Shown here piece by piece: positions 37,659 through 48,084 of a DNA stretch of 64,000 bases (positions are counted from its first letter, which is position 1; each line of letters begins with the position of its first letter). The position numbers and the translations under genes are program-made. The stretch covers positions 4,464,001 through 4,528,000 of the forward strand of contig NC_039515.1 in assembly GCF_003672135.1 (NCBI RefSeq), read 5' to 3'. Under the pieces are notes generated by a model. It was given only the letters and a program-made list of their open reading frames with translations. It made no database searches and was not told where the DNA came from. Origin of the DNA: Ooceraea biroi. Its lineage: Eukaryota > Arthropoda > Insecta > Hymenoptera > Formicidae.

Positions 37659-38046
37659 AGGTGCTTTTTCATGCTGACGCTCGACGCTCATTTTTAGCGT
37701 CAAAACGGGTCACATGATCAAATCGCGCCAATAGATTCAGCGTCACATTAGCACGTGAATGTTAGGTTACAGTATTTACTGGTATATTTCTTAACACTCA
37801 TTAGAACTGAATTATTGTGTATATCATTTTCGTAATTAACATATCGTTTTTGACAATTAATAATGAAAATTTTTTATCTTTCCCATATTTCTTTCACTTT
37901 CGTTTTAATCGATTGACGCCGTTTTTTCTGCTACCTTGACGCTTGAAGCTGAAATCATTCGACTTCTTTTCCCTGACGCTAGCGTCAATGCGATGTCACG
38001 TGACGACGCTCGACGCTGCTTTTCAGCGTCTCGTGAATTAGCACCT
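37659..38046. mobile_element. 388-bp Harbinger-like MITE with TAA duplication
   Basis: The inverted termini read AGGTGCTNNTTCA inward, and TAA flanks both sides (37656-37658 and 38047-38049), matching the TWA target preference of PIF/Harbinger elements. Subterminal regions repeat GACGCTCGACGCT and AGCGTC words in both orientations. It is non-coding. Superfamily assignment rests on the 3-bp duplication and is tentative. Confidence 0.6.
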
Positions 38047-38049
38047 TAA

Positions 38050-39177
38050 GAGAAAGTACGTGCGAAATTTCGGAAGAATGGCTCCTGCGAGCTCTAATTT
38101 ACTTTTTCGCGCGTCACGTGTTTATGCGTGATCGCGGCACTCATCGCCGCGTAAATCATCGATGCAGCCAGACGTATCGCAAACAAGTCGTCTGGCATGT
38201 CGATAACCGCGATCGAAGATCCCGGGACGCTCCGCCGACAAACGGCGACGACGACGATGGGGGGCCCCGTTATCACGATATTTACGCGCCTGGGGCGAAA
38301 TTCGGTCGAACGCGCGAGGGGCGGGGGAGGGGGGGGGGTGGAGGTTGCGGACCGGAGAGAACGGCGTCGCGCCGGTATCACGCGCCAGTCAGCTGTACTT
38401 TGCGCCTCGAACTCAGATAACCTTTTCGCAGCCGCTGAAACGAGATCCCCGCCACGTTCCCTCATCGGCAGGAAAGAGGGCGCTGATGTGTCGCGCAACG
38501 CTCGTATAAAATTCGAGTCCGCGGGCCTCTCGCCTCATTTTCCATTCTCGATCTCTGTCGAACGCGTTCCGTTTCAGCGCAACGAGTTTCACTCCGGATC
38601 GATTCTTGGACACGTAGCCGTGCATCGGTGCACCTCGTACACCATACGGTGGCTCGTACGACGTCGCGAGCAACGACGTAACCTACAAAAGACGCAAAAG
38701 AAGAGAGGGGAAAGAGCGCGGCTAGCTCGGGATCTACTTCCGGCGCGGGCGAATTTAACTCCCGGTTCAAACTGTCAGCACACGGAGGAATGCAAAAGGA
38801 CTGCCGAGATTGCCTGGGTATTCGGTACCGCATCAATTCCCTGGATCAGACGTGGAAGTGGCTGCACCAGACCATCGCCCTGCACGACTACCTCATCTCC
38901 ATCACCGCGACCCAGACCAACCTCCCGAAGTGTTTCTTTTAGAGAGAGGAGACAGAGAGATCGCGGCTCTCCGCTCACCGGGACGATCAGCGGATCGTTG
39001 TTCAAACCCGAGACTGATTCTGGCACGCGACTTCGGAGTATCAACGACGTCGCGATTCGTCGAGGCAAAGACTGACACACACACGTATACATTCACCAAG
39101 TGACGTCGACCAGGTAGTCCGCGGTGGTCTAGCGCATCGTTCGACCAGGGAATTCTCGCTTCCAAGTGCGCCAAGCA
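38050..39177. promoter_or_regulatory. CpG-rich 5' region of LIPT1
   Basis: A CpG-rich stretch with a G-run at about 38320-38338 leads to the LIPT1 start codon. A 292-residue frame (38197-39075) crosses it, but its composition is that of GC-rich non-coding DNA. I see no TATA box. It probably contains the promoter and 5' UTR. Confidence 0.45.
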
Positions 39178-41120
39178 ATGTCCATCACCGGCAGACTGAT
39201 GGTCGCTGCCAGGCGCGGCCTGTCGCTCAGCGGGGTCCAGCGTACCTGCGCCAGGGCCTACTCCTCGTCCGGTGACTCCGACTCGATTAAGAAGTCAGTA
39301 TTTATATCACAGTCCACCGACGTGTTCACCAATCTGGCACTGGAGCATTGGCTCTATCGCAATTACGACTTCTCCAAGCACCACGTACTGCTACTCTGGC
39401 GCAACAACCCATGCGTGGTGTTTGGCCGCCACCAGAATCCCTGGCGCGAATGTAACGTGCCGGCGGCCGAGAAGCGGGACATCGCCTTAGCACGGCGCAA
39501 CAGCGGCGGCGGTACCGTCTACCACGATAATGGCAATCTCAATTTGACGTTCTTCACGCCGCGCGAGCGGTACAACCGGAGGTACAATCTGAGCATTATC
39601 ACGAATGCCCTGTTCCGCCAGTGGGGCCTGAAGAGCGTGATCAACGAGCGCGACGATATTCTAGTCAATGGAGAGTGCAAAGTATCCTTTGTCCTTACAC
39701 ATCCGCAGAATTCAAGTATTGCGTAAATGGGACATTTTTTTCAGCTCGCATTAGACTCTCGTCGATGCTCTATTAATGATTATGAGATAGGTAGTGTGTG
39801 ATTAACACCATCAAAATGTTGTTATGTAATTTACGTGGCAGCGGATTTTTTTAGCGCGATTAATGTAGGCGGGAAAATCATTTTATCATTTTCTTGGCTC
39901 GTTACGAAACTATTTTGGCCATTGCGAATTGATATTAGAATCCGCGAGCGGATTCTAAACATTATGTAGTCATTACTGATACTGCGCTATCGATGATATC
40001 GTTATGTAACGTCGTCGCGCTGAGATCTCGAGCGGACCTCGCGCGAAAGCCCGTAAAAATAATTCCGTGTTTATTTCTTTAACCGTATTACAATACAGAT
40101 ATCGGGTACAGCTGCAAAGTTGGGACGACCGACCGCTTATCATCATTGCACGCTTTTAGTTGACGTGAATAAAGCCTATCTGAGTTCAGCTCTTGAAAGA
40201 AAAGAGGTAAGCTGTGTTTTTCTTCACATAATGTGAATAAATGTTTTTCTTGTAAAATATATCTTTGTTTCGTCGATTTTGTGGTATCACAATATATCTC
40301 GATATCACATTGCGCTATCATGCCATGATTTGTCAAAGATAATAAACTTCCGCATGAACATAAGGCAAAGAAATATGTATGCATAATAAATGAATGCATT
40401 TGTAGAACGACATTATTACGAATGCGACGACTTCGGTAAGCTCTTCAATAAAGAACCTGTACGACATCAATCGGAACGTTCGAATGGATAAGATGATATC
40501 CGCCATTGGCTGGGAATATCTACGTACGAAAGCGCTCGTTCTGGAAGACGGGAGGTACGATCTGGTTGAACAACAGAAAGGATTTCAGTTTGTCAATCCA
40601 ACGGAGGATTGGTTCCCCGGTACGTATTGAAAAAGACCTCTCTTTCCTTTTTTAATCTGTGTAGGAAATACGATTGACCTTGAAATATTTCAAATATTCG
40701 TTATCACACCTACCAACAAAATAATCAGATAATAATGACGGTGTTTTATCAATGGAATTTACAGGAATCGACGAATTCGTCGAGGAATTCCGTTCCTGGG
40801 ACTGGAATTTCGGCAAAACGCCGAAATTTACGGTCGCTCGTACGCTCGACGTGCCCACGCAGGACGGTAAGACGCACCGTCTGAATTTGAGTCTGGAAGT
40901 TGAGGGTGGTGTTGTACAGGAAATCCGAATGAGCCTGCCCATTGGATTAGCGTCCACCAATTTCGGGCAAGATGCAAGCGTAATCAGTAATCTGCGCGGC
41001 ACGAGGTACAGCCATGACGTGACGGAGAACATAATTGCCGCGATCGGCGGCAAGACCGTCACGTTGCACACGACTCAAAACGCGGACGAAGCGGTGCGCG
41101 ACACGGCTACGTTGCAATGA
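39178..41120 (+). CDS. LIPT1: Lipoyltransferase 1, mitochondrial, 393 aa
   Basis: Four exons: 39178-39681, 40099-40206, 40406-40619 and 40765-41120, with GT..AG borders and phases adding to 394 codons. Residues 1 to about 31 are a basic, Ser-rich mitochondrial targeting peptide. The lipoate/biotin ligase fold follows, with VVFGRHQNPWRECN and the lipoyl-binding loop RRNSGGGTVYHD. The GECK lysine is spliced to ISGTAAKLGRPTAYHHCTLL. The C-terminal part (WDWNFGKTPKF) matches the family accessory domain. In animals this enzyme moves lipoyl groups onto the E2 subunits of 2-oxoacid dehydrogenases. The start at 39178 is the first ATG before the targeting peptide. It runs convergent with the downstream LRR gene. 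Confidence 0.95.
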
Positions 41121-42196
41121 TTGAACGCTTGGAAGAGTCACCCGAATTCTCACTTAATTGTGTTCAAACGAAAATGATCATTGTTATTGCATAAATATTG
41201 TATTATATAATGTATGTATACATATGAAACGTATTTTTATCTGTACATAATATTTTCTTTTGAACCCCTATGACGTACAAGAGGAAAGACAGATTTATTA
41301 TTTAATAATAAATCATTATCAATGATTACTTGTTTACTTGTTAAAGACGCAATAAAATTCATACTCAGCGCTCTTACGTTGTTTATGATCTCGTTTTTAT
41401 TAATATTATCGGTATCGCGGAATATTTTCTACTGTATTATAAATTATAAATCAGTTAACACTATTAAAATCGAGTGCGATAAAACTTTCATCTCGAAGTT
41501 CTTGTATCTTCTTTTTCTTTGTGTTAAAAATGAAATTTTTCAGTTGAATTGATTTCTGTGTGTTCAAACATCGCGCCGAAACTCAAGATGGCACCACCTT
41601 TCAACAGACAAACCGGTCGAACGAACGTTACAGTCGTTGCAATGCGCGCGCAAGATTATTATTTTATTCAAAAGCGATTATGACGAGTACTCGAATTTCA
41701 AACCGTTTTCATGCGTATTTTGTATTGTTATCAGATAACTTTCTAAAACAATTTGAACCGTTTTATCCTTTTAGAACTACAAGCGCAAAGGCATTCGTCT
41801 ACTCGAGCGTACCTTTTGTCTTTCGCGCCATTTGTGCGCTTTTGTTAGTGCACTCTATCGTCAAGCACAGACAATGCAAAAAGCCATTCAGCTCTCATTT
41901 TTGACGATTTAACAAAGTTTATTTCAGTGATAAACGCGTATTCTCCTAATCATAAATACATTACTTTAATTTAGAAGAAAACCTGAGCTTAATTTAAATT
42001 AAAAAAAACCCTGAAATCTTCTTTATCTTACAGAGTCATGCTTCGCAAGAGATTGCTCCACCTTCTCGTCCCTTTTCCCTGTCTCTCACGCGAGCGATGC
42101 GATAAACGTGGAACGCAATGAACATGTCGACGTGCCGCACGCACATCAAATCTCAAAGCAACACGTTAATCGATAATAATAAATTATCTTTAGTAG
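41121..42196. other. Convergent intergenic spacer between LIPT1 and the LRR membrane gene
   Basis: AT-rich. AATAAA near 41308 (+) and at 41918-41923 (-) are candidate polyadenylation signals for the two genes. A frame at 41560-41904 has no recognisable features. Confidence 0.45.
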
Positions 42197-44478
42197 CTAA
42201 GAGTATCCAGCGCCGGCTGCATCACTGAAATTATTATTCAAATTCGTCGTAACGGATGGATTACGGTAAAGTCCCGGGCGCAGCATGACTTCGCGATACG
42301 GTGGCGGTGGGGTGCCCGGGCAGGATGTCGTGCCGCTCTCGTCGAGGGCGGAATCCTCAAGTTGCCAGAGATTCTGCAACAAGGAGATTCTTTGGGTGTC
42401 GCTGCCCCGTCGTCGGATGTCGCGCGCGCGACATCCGCGACAGCACGAGATCTTCTGCGTGAGCCAAATGTAGCACGTAAAGATGCCGCACGCGTTACCG
42501 AGCAGGAACCCGATCGTGAAGAACCAGTAGGGCGATAGCGCGTTTAACGTTCCCGCGAAACTCCCTTCGTCCGTCGCGTTACCGCGAGCAGGCGCGTTCT
42601 CACGCGTCGGCGTGGACACGACGTTCTTCCTGGTCGTTATCACGGAGTCTCTGACGCCCGACTTTATTACGGGCCGATACTTCTCGTACTTGATCCGTGG
42701 GCTGTACGCGATCATCTTCTCAAACTTCTTCGGCTCTGGGCCCTTTGCACATATCGCCTGGTACTGTACGTTTCGATGGGCCAGATACATCTGCAAGTCG
42801 TACGTCAGCTTGTCGCAGGACCATGGATTTCTAAAGGAAGAATACAGTTATTTTTTATAAGGATATTGTTTTAATTATTAGATTGTTTATCAGTAATATA
42901 TATTTCTGATCGATCATCTTACCCCTCTATTGATAATTTTCTTAAGAATTGTAACGCATCCAATGCAATAGTATCCAATTGAATCATCAAGTTATTGGAG
43001 AGATCAAGCTTTTGAAGGTACGAAAGGCCATTGAACGTATCTGTCGGCACATGACTAATTTCACACGAATCCAGACTTAACTCCTAAGTGAAATGACATT
43101 GTTATAAATAAAGGTATTATTTTTTTATGCAATTTAAAAGCATTTATTTGTTATGCTCTTAATTGTATAATTATATTCATTGTTACCGTGAGCCAAGGAC
43201 ACTCCAACTTTGGTATGTGAGAGTCAAAATTATTCTTCGACAGTCTGAGAATGCGCAAATTCGTTGTTGATATAAAAATATCCGGCAGGAGGTAATATAG
43301 ATGATTGTGGGATAAATCCAGGACCATTAATTCAGATAATCCAGTAAAAGCATTTAGCCCAATTTCGCTAATTGTATTCGCAGAAAGATTGAGATATTTA
43401 AGCTGCGACAATCCTGCTTCCTAAAAATCACGAAACAGATGTTATACGTGTAAATAATTCCTCATAACAAACGTGTTAGTCCGAAGATGTTGCTTAAAGA
43501 AACCTCAATGAAAAATAATACTAGATAAATCTGGCACTAAAGGAAGCCATTAAAGTGCAACGGGACGATACATTATGTGTATAGAATGCATAGAATCCTT
43601 CGTCGTAAAAGTTCTTTAAGTTCTTTTTTCTATAAAGGAAATCTTGAAAGAATATATTTCACAAAAACATTTTTCTCCTTTTATTATTCAAAATTTACAA
43701 CAAAGCTTCATGAGCATTATTGTAAAACTTTAGGGTACGAGCTCGTACACGGAAAAGAAAGTAGCTAAAACCTGCGTGTGGTAAGTAAATTTCAGTCGTA
43801 ATATATCAACTAAATCTTAGCTGTGACACCTACTTTATTATAGGTAAGGTTCCTTATTCATTAGCTGCAAGAGCAGCTATTCATTTTGCTGTAATTTAGA
43901 AATTAGCTACCGCAGCAAACAGGCTTGGCAAATCATGATTTAGCTACGGTAGCAAAACGTTTTTTTCCTTGTACTGTTTTCTACACGAAATATATTTCCG
44001 CGAATGAAGGAGGTTCGTAGAATTCCTCAGTGATCGAAATGATGTTGATGCAGATAATACAACTTACAACGAGAGAAATATTCTTAAAACACAATTATAA
44101 ATTTCAGGTACTTCGCTTGAACGATGGGAGAATGGTCATGTCCGGCTTACGTGTGATTGCATTGTTTACGCAAGGGAAAAAAATACGCGGGCGTCACCGA
44201 TATGCGTCGCAATTGCTCACCACCGTACTCACCATCAGCTCGTAATTATTTAAAAGGGATATCGAGTTATTCGACAGATCCAAGGCCTGCACCGTGCTCG
44301 GTGCACCTGTGTGAATGCTGTAAAGATGGCGGCCGCTACAGGAGGCGTGTTGCAATCCGTACCAAGTATCACACACGCACAATGACGGGCACCATCCGGC
44401 GGAATGCACCGAAACGCCAATTACGACCACGTCGAGGACGAGGACGACGAATGGTGTTCTGACTAGCTCGCGTGTCAT
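42197..44478 (-). CDS. Single-pass LRR membrane protein with PPxY tail, 424 aa
   Basis: Four exons in reading order: 44478-44233, 43420-43187, 43083-42923 and 42830-42197. All borders are GT..AG and the total is 425 codons with stop. A hydrophobic N-terminus (residues about 9-27) is followed by the LRR N-cap GWCPSLCVCDTWYG. Six or so LRRs follow (LDLSNNSI, LNLSANTI, LDLSHNHL, LRLSKNNF, LDLSNNLM). The C-cap starts NPWSCDKLTYDL and lacks the second Cys of the usual CxC. One transmembrane helix lies at about 314-337, then a Cys-rich, basic juxtamembrane segment and a tail with TPPPPYREV at about 387-395, a PPxY motif of the type bound by WW domains. It is likely a cell-surface receptor or adaptor. 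I do not recognise the orthologue. The start is the first ATG in frame after a stop-free TTG. Confidence 0.85.
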
Positions 44479-45816
44479 GATAAAAAAACCGCTCAAAATG
44501 TCCAGCAGGGAATTAGACTCACGACTTCGCTGCCGTTTGACGGATCATTATTGGTATCTGGAGGTTTCGCGTCCGATACGCATCGTCGCGTCGTCTTCGC
44601 GAGCCACGAAACCGTCGTGTACTGCCGCGTAATCTTATCTTACCAACGTGCATGACGAGGCGGCGAGTAACGCGATTGGGACGCGTCATACACACTGGCG
44701 TTATCCTAGTCGCTATTTACCTCGCGTTTTCCAGAAATCGCAGTAATCCTTTGTGTGGGATCATTTTGTCAAACCTGAACTGAAACTCTTGATAATGACG
44801 GAGGACAAGATATGAAGACGAAACTCTAAAACGTGTCGAGATTTATCGGCATAGACTCAAGGCCATACATTTTCGATGTTCCTTGGATAAATGTTGTAAA
44901 ACAAAGCGCGATATCAACGCTTACAAACAATGACACGGACAGTCGTAAAGCGGGGCGTACTCCGGTAAAAGTGCTTTACTGCAAGACAGAAGGAAGGACC
45001 GTAAAAACTTATGCGGCCTACTGAGAAATGTACACCCGGTTTTAGCGGAACGACGCAAACTTCTTCAAGTTTTCAAGTTTTGCAAAGCATACGCCCGAAC
45101 TTTCTCTGTATAAATATGTCGGTAATACGGAGAAAAATTCGGAAGAAGCAAAAGCTCATTCTCTGGAAATCACTTAATAATTTTTTAAATATGTACATGT
45201 GTAAAGTTAACATTTGAATTAGCTTGCGACGGTAAATAAACATTTAGTCAATTAATAATTTAAAACATAAAAATAAGGAAGTTTTCTCAAAAAATATAAT
45301 CTAAAATGTAAAAAGTATTTTGCTTGTTAACATTAATCTTTCAAAATTAAGATTCAAGATAATAAATATTTATAAATTGTTTGATGAAATAACTGTTTAA
45401 AGAGATAATTATCAATCGAATACATTGAAAATTATGCAGAAAAGCAAGAGAGAAAAAATCTGAATACGTTTAGGTTCTTTTTTATTAGACGAGTTTTTCA
45501 GACGAGAACGGATTTGTTTACATGTTTTTGAGCGTGATATTTGGACTAGACATTGATGAGTAAGTGCTAATGTATGGCTAACACGAGACAAAGCACGTGG
45601 AACAAGAAAAACATTGAAACATGAAATGAAACATGAGTCAGCAACGATTTGACCGATATTCCGGTAACTGTTAGATAACAGAAAATACATAGTATCTAAT
45701 GAAATAAATATTTAAATAAAATAATTACAAGTAGTAGATTCTGAAATGAAGATTTATTTCGTAGATTGAGACTAAAATTATGTAAAAAGATATTGAAAAT
45801 ATACATAGTGTATAAA
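44479..45816. other. Gene-free stretch upstream of the LRR membrane gene
   Basis: The first 250 bp is CpG-rich and probably contains the promoter and 5' UTR of the minus-strand LRR gene. The remainder to 45.8 kb is AT-rich spacer with nothing recognised. Confidence 0.45.
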
Positions 45817-45820
45817 CTAT

Positions 45821-46002
45821 TGTAAGAGGCGAAAAATAACTAGGAGACTGCCTTAGATTTGAACTCGAACTCTCCGGGATCCCTGGTTCACACGCCTAGG
45901 TCTTAGGCTGTACGGCCAATACTCCTACTGTTGTGATCAACTTGTTTTCATTCCGATCCTCTATACGACCTGTCAGTCTCGACTGTCTTTTCAGATCTTA
46001 CA
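45821..46002 (-). repeat. 3' LTR of the TRIM array (minus-strand orientation)
   Basis: 182 bp, the outermost LTR on the left, preceded by the CTAT duplication. On the minus strand, 45927-45841 has a tRNA-like arrangement: TGGCCG....CCTAAG like a tRNA-Leu A box, AGTTCGAGTTC like a B box, and a TAGGAG/CTCCTA inverted repeat at its edges. Confidence 0.75.
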
Positions 46003-46341
46003 GCTCGGCCAGCCTGACATTACATTCGTCCCCGAATGTCTCCAAATCGTCGGTTCACTCCACTTGAGTCCCTCCCAACATCCATTTTTGGTTCACTCTT
46101 CTGAGTCCCTCCCAACATCCATTTTTGGTTCACTCTTCTGAGTTCCTCCCAACCTCCATGTTGGTTCACTCCTCTGAGTCCTTCCCAATCTCCATGTTGG
46201 TTCACTCCTCTGAGTCCGTCCCGACCTCCATGTTCAGGCTTCACTACCGGCCAGCTGCTTCTCAACTCCCTCCTCTCCGAGGGGTAGCGGATGAATCTCA
46301 ACTGTCTTCGAGGGGTAACGGATTTTATCCCACTTCTGAAT
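46003..46341 (-). repeat. TRIM internal segment with 36-bp nested repeats (first of four)
   Basis: The minus strand opens a 93-residue frame (46301-46020) containing imperfect 12-residue repeats of the form HGDWEGLRGVNQ, produced by five tandem 36-37-bp units. The other internal segments (46523-46857, 47040-47377, 47560-47898) carry similar arrays, with different point changes and 1-bp length changes in some. The frame is not a recognised gag protein and is frameshifted in the second copy, so I treat it as non-coding. The primer-site-like sequence is at 46327-46339. Confidence 0.65.
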
Positions 46342-47898
46342 TGTAAGAGGCGAAAAAAACTAGGAGACTGCCTTAGATTTGAACTCGAACTCTCCGGGAT
46401 CCCTGGTTCACACGCCTAGGTCTTAGGCTGTTCGGCCAATACTCCTACTGTTATGATCAACTTGTTTTCATTCCGATCCTCTATACGACCTGTCAGTCTC
46501 GACTGTCTTTCCAGATCTTACAGCTCGACCAGCCTGACATTACATTCGTCCCCGAATGTCTCCAAATCGTCGGTTCACTCCACTTGAGTTCCTCCCAACA
46601 TCCATTTTTGGTTCATTCTTCTGAGTCCTCCACATCCATTTTGGTTCACTCTTCTGAGTTCCTCCCAACCTCCATGTTGGTTCACTCCTCTGAGTCCTTC
46701 CCAATCTCCATGTTGGTTCACTCCTCTGAGTCCGTCCCGACCTCCATGTTCAGGCTTCACTACCGGCCAGCTGCTTCTCAACTCTCTCCTCTCCGAGGGG
46801 TAGCGGATGAATCTCAACTGTCTTCGAGGGGTAGCGGATTTTATCCCACTTCTGAATTGTAAGAGGCGAAAAATAACTAGGAGACTGCCTTAGATTTGAA
46901 CTCGAACTCTCCGGGATCCCTGGTTCACACGCCTAGGTCTTAGGCTGTACGGCCAATACTCCTACTGTTGTGATCAACTTGTTTTCATTCCGATCCTCTA
47001 TACGACCTGTCAGTCTCGACTGTCTTTCCAGATCTTACAGCTCGGTCAGCCTGACATTACATTCGTCCCCGAATGTCTCCAAATCGTCGGTTCACTCCAC
47101 TTGAGTCCCTCCCAACCTCCATTTTTGGTTCACTCTTCTGAGTCCCTCCCAACATCCATGTTGGTTCACTCCTCTGAGTCCTTCCCAATCTCCATGTTGG
47201 TTCACTCCTCTGAGTCCTTCCCAATCTCCATGTTGGTTCACTCCTCTGAGTCCGTCCCGACCTCCATGTTCAGGCTTCACTACCGGCCAGCTGCTTCTCA
47301 ACTCCCTCCTCTCCGAGGGGTAGCGGATGAATCTCAACTGTCTTCGAGGGGTAACGGATTTTATCCCACTTCTGAATTGTAAGAGGCGAAAAATAACTAG
47401 GAGACTGCCTTAGATTTGAACTCGAACTCTCCGGGATCCCTGGTTCACACGCCTAGGTCTTAGGCTGTACGGCCAATACTCCTACTGTTGTGATCAACTT
47501 GTTTTCATTCCGATCCTCTATACGACCTGTCAGTCTCGACTGTCTTTCCAGATCTTACAGCTCGGCCAGCCTGACATTACATTCGTCCCCGAATGTCTCC
47601 AAATCGTCGGTTCACTCCACTTGAGTCCCTCCCAACCTCCATTTTTGGTTCACTCTTCTGAGTTCCTCCCAACATCCATTTTTGGTTCACTCTTCTGAGT
47701 CCCTCCCAACCTCCATGTTGGTTCACTCCTCTGAGTCCTTCCCAATCTCCATGTTGGTTCACTCCTCTGAGTCCGTCCCGACCTCCATGTTCAGGCTTCA
47801 CTACCGGCCAGCTGCTTCTCAACTCCCTCCTCTCCGAGGGGTAGCGGATGAATCTCAACTGTCTTCGAGGGGTAGCGGATTTTATCCCACTTCTGAAT

Positions 47899-48080
47899 TG
47901 TAAGAGGCGAAAAATAACTAGGAGACTGCCTTAGATTTGAACTCGAACTATCCGGGATCCCTGGTTCACACGCCTAGGTCTTAGGCTGTACGGCCAATAC
48001 TTCTACTGTTGTCATCAACTTGTTTTCATTCCGATCCTCTATACGACCTGTCAGTCTCGACTGTCTTTCCAGATCTTACA
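47899..48080 (-). repeat. 5' LTR of the TRIM array (minus-strand orientation)
   Basis: 182 bp, the outermost LTR on the right. It ends exactly at CTTACA before CTAT, which defines the LTR border; the other four copies continue past this point into the internal segment. It differs from the other copies at a few positions, such as GAACTATCC for GAACTCTCC. Confidence 0.8.
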
Positions 48081-48084
48081 CTAT

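Larger units (their letters stand above)
45821..48080 (-). mobile_element. Tandem TRIM array: five LTRs alternating with four internal segments
   Basis: The array repeats with a period of 516-521 bp. The unit is an LTR of 181-182 bp (TGTAAGAGGCG...CAGATCTTACA on the plus strand, perfect TGTAAGA/TCTTACA ends) followed by an internal part of 335-339 bp. LTRs lie at 45821-46002, 46342-46522, 46858-47039, 47378-47559 and 47899-48080. CTAT flanks the whole array (45817-45820 and 48081-48084), so it integrated as one unit. Read on the minus strand, each internal part begins two bases after an LTR with TCAGAAGTGGGAT, complementary to the 3' part of animal tRNA-Leu as I recall it, a plausible primer-binding site. 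The size and lack of pol fit a TRIM, which is known from plants and reported from ants. Confidence 0.85.

Noticed and set aside
38197..39075. 292-residue plus-strand frame upstream of LIPT1
   Set aside because: Composition of GC-rich non-coding DNA and no recognisable domain; more likely promoter or 5' UTR.
41560..41904. 114-residue frame after LIPT1
   Set aside because: No domain, no splice context, ordinary composition; probably chance.
43770..43970. Repeated TTAGCT/AGCTA words near the first intron of the LRR membrane gene
   Set aside because: I could not define ends or a repeat unit, so I do not call an element.
46020..47858. Minus-strand frames of 80-93 residues in each TRIM unit as genes
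   Set aside because: They come from nested 36-bp repeats, are broken in one copy and match no known protein.
45821..48080. CRISPR array or centromeric satellite
   Set aside because: Units have LTR ends, a primer-site-like motif and one target duplication; the genome is eukaryotic and there are no unique spacers.
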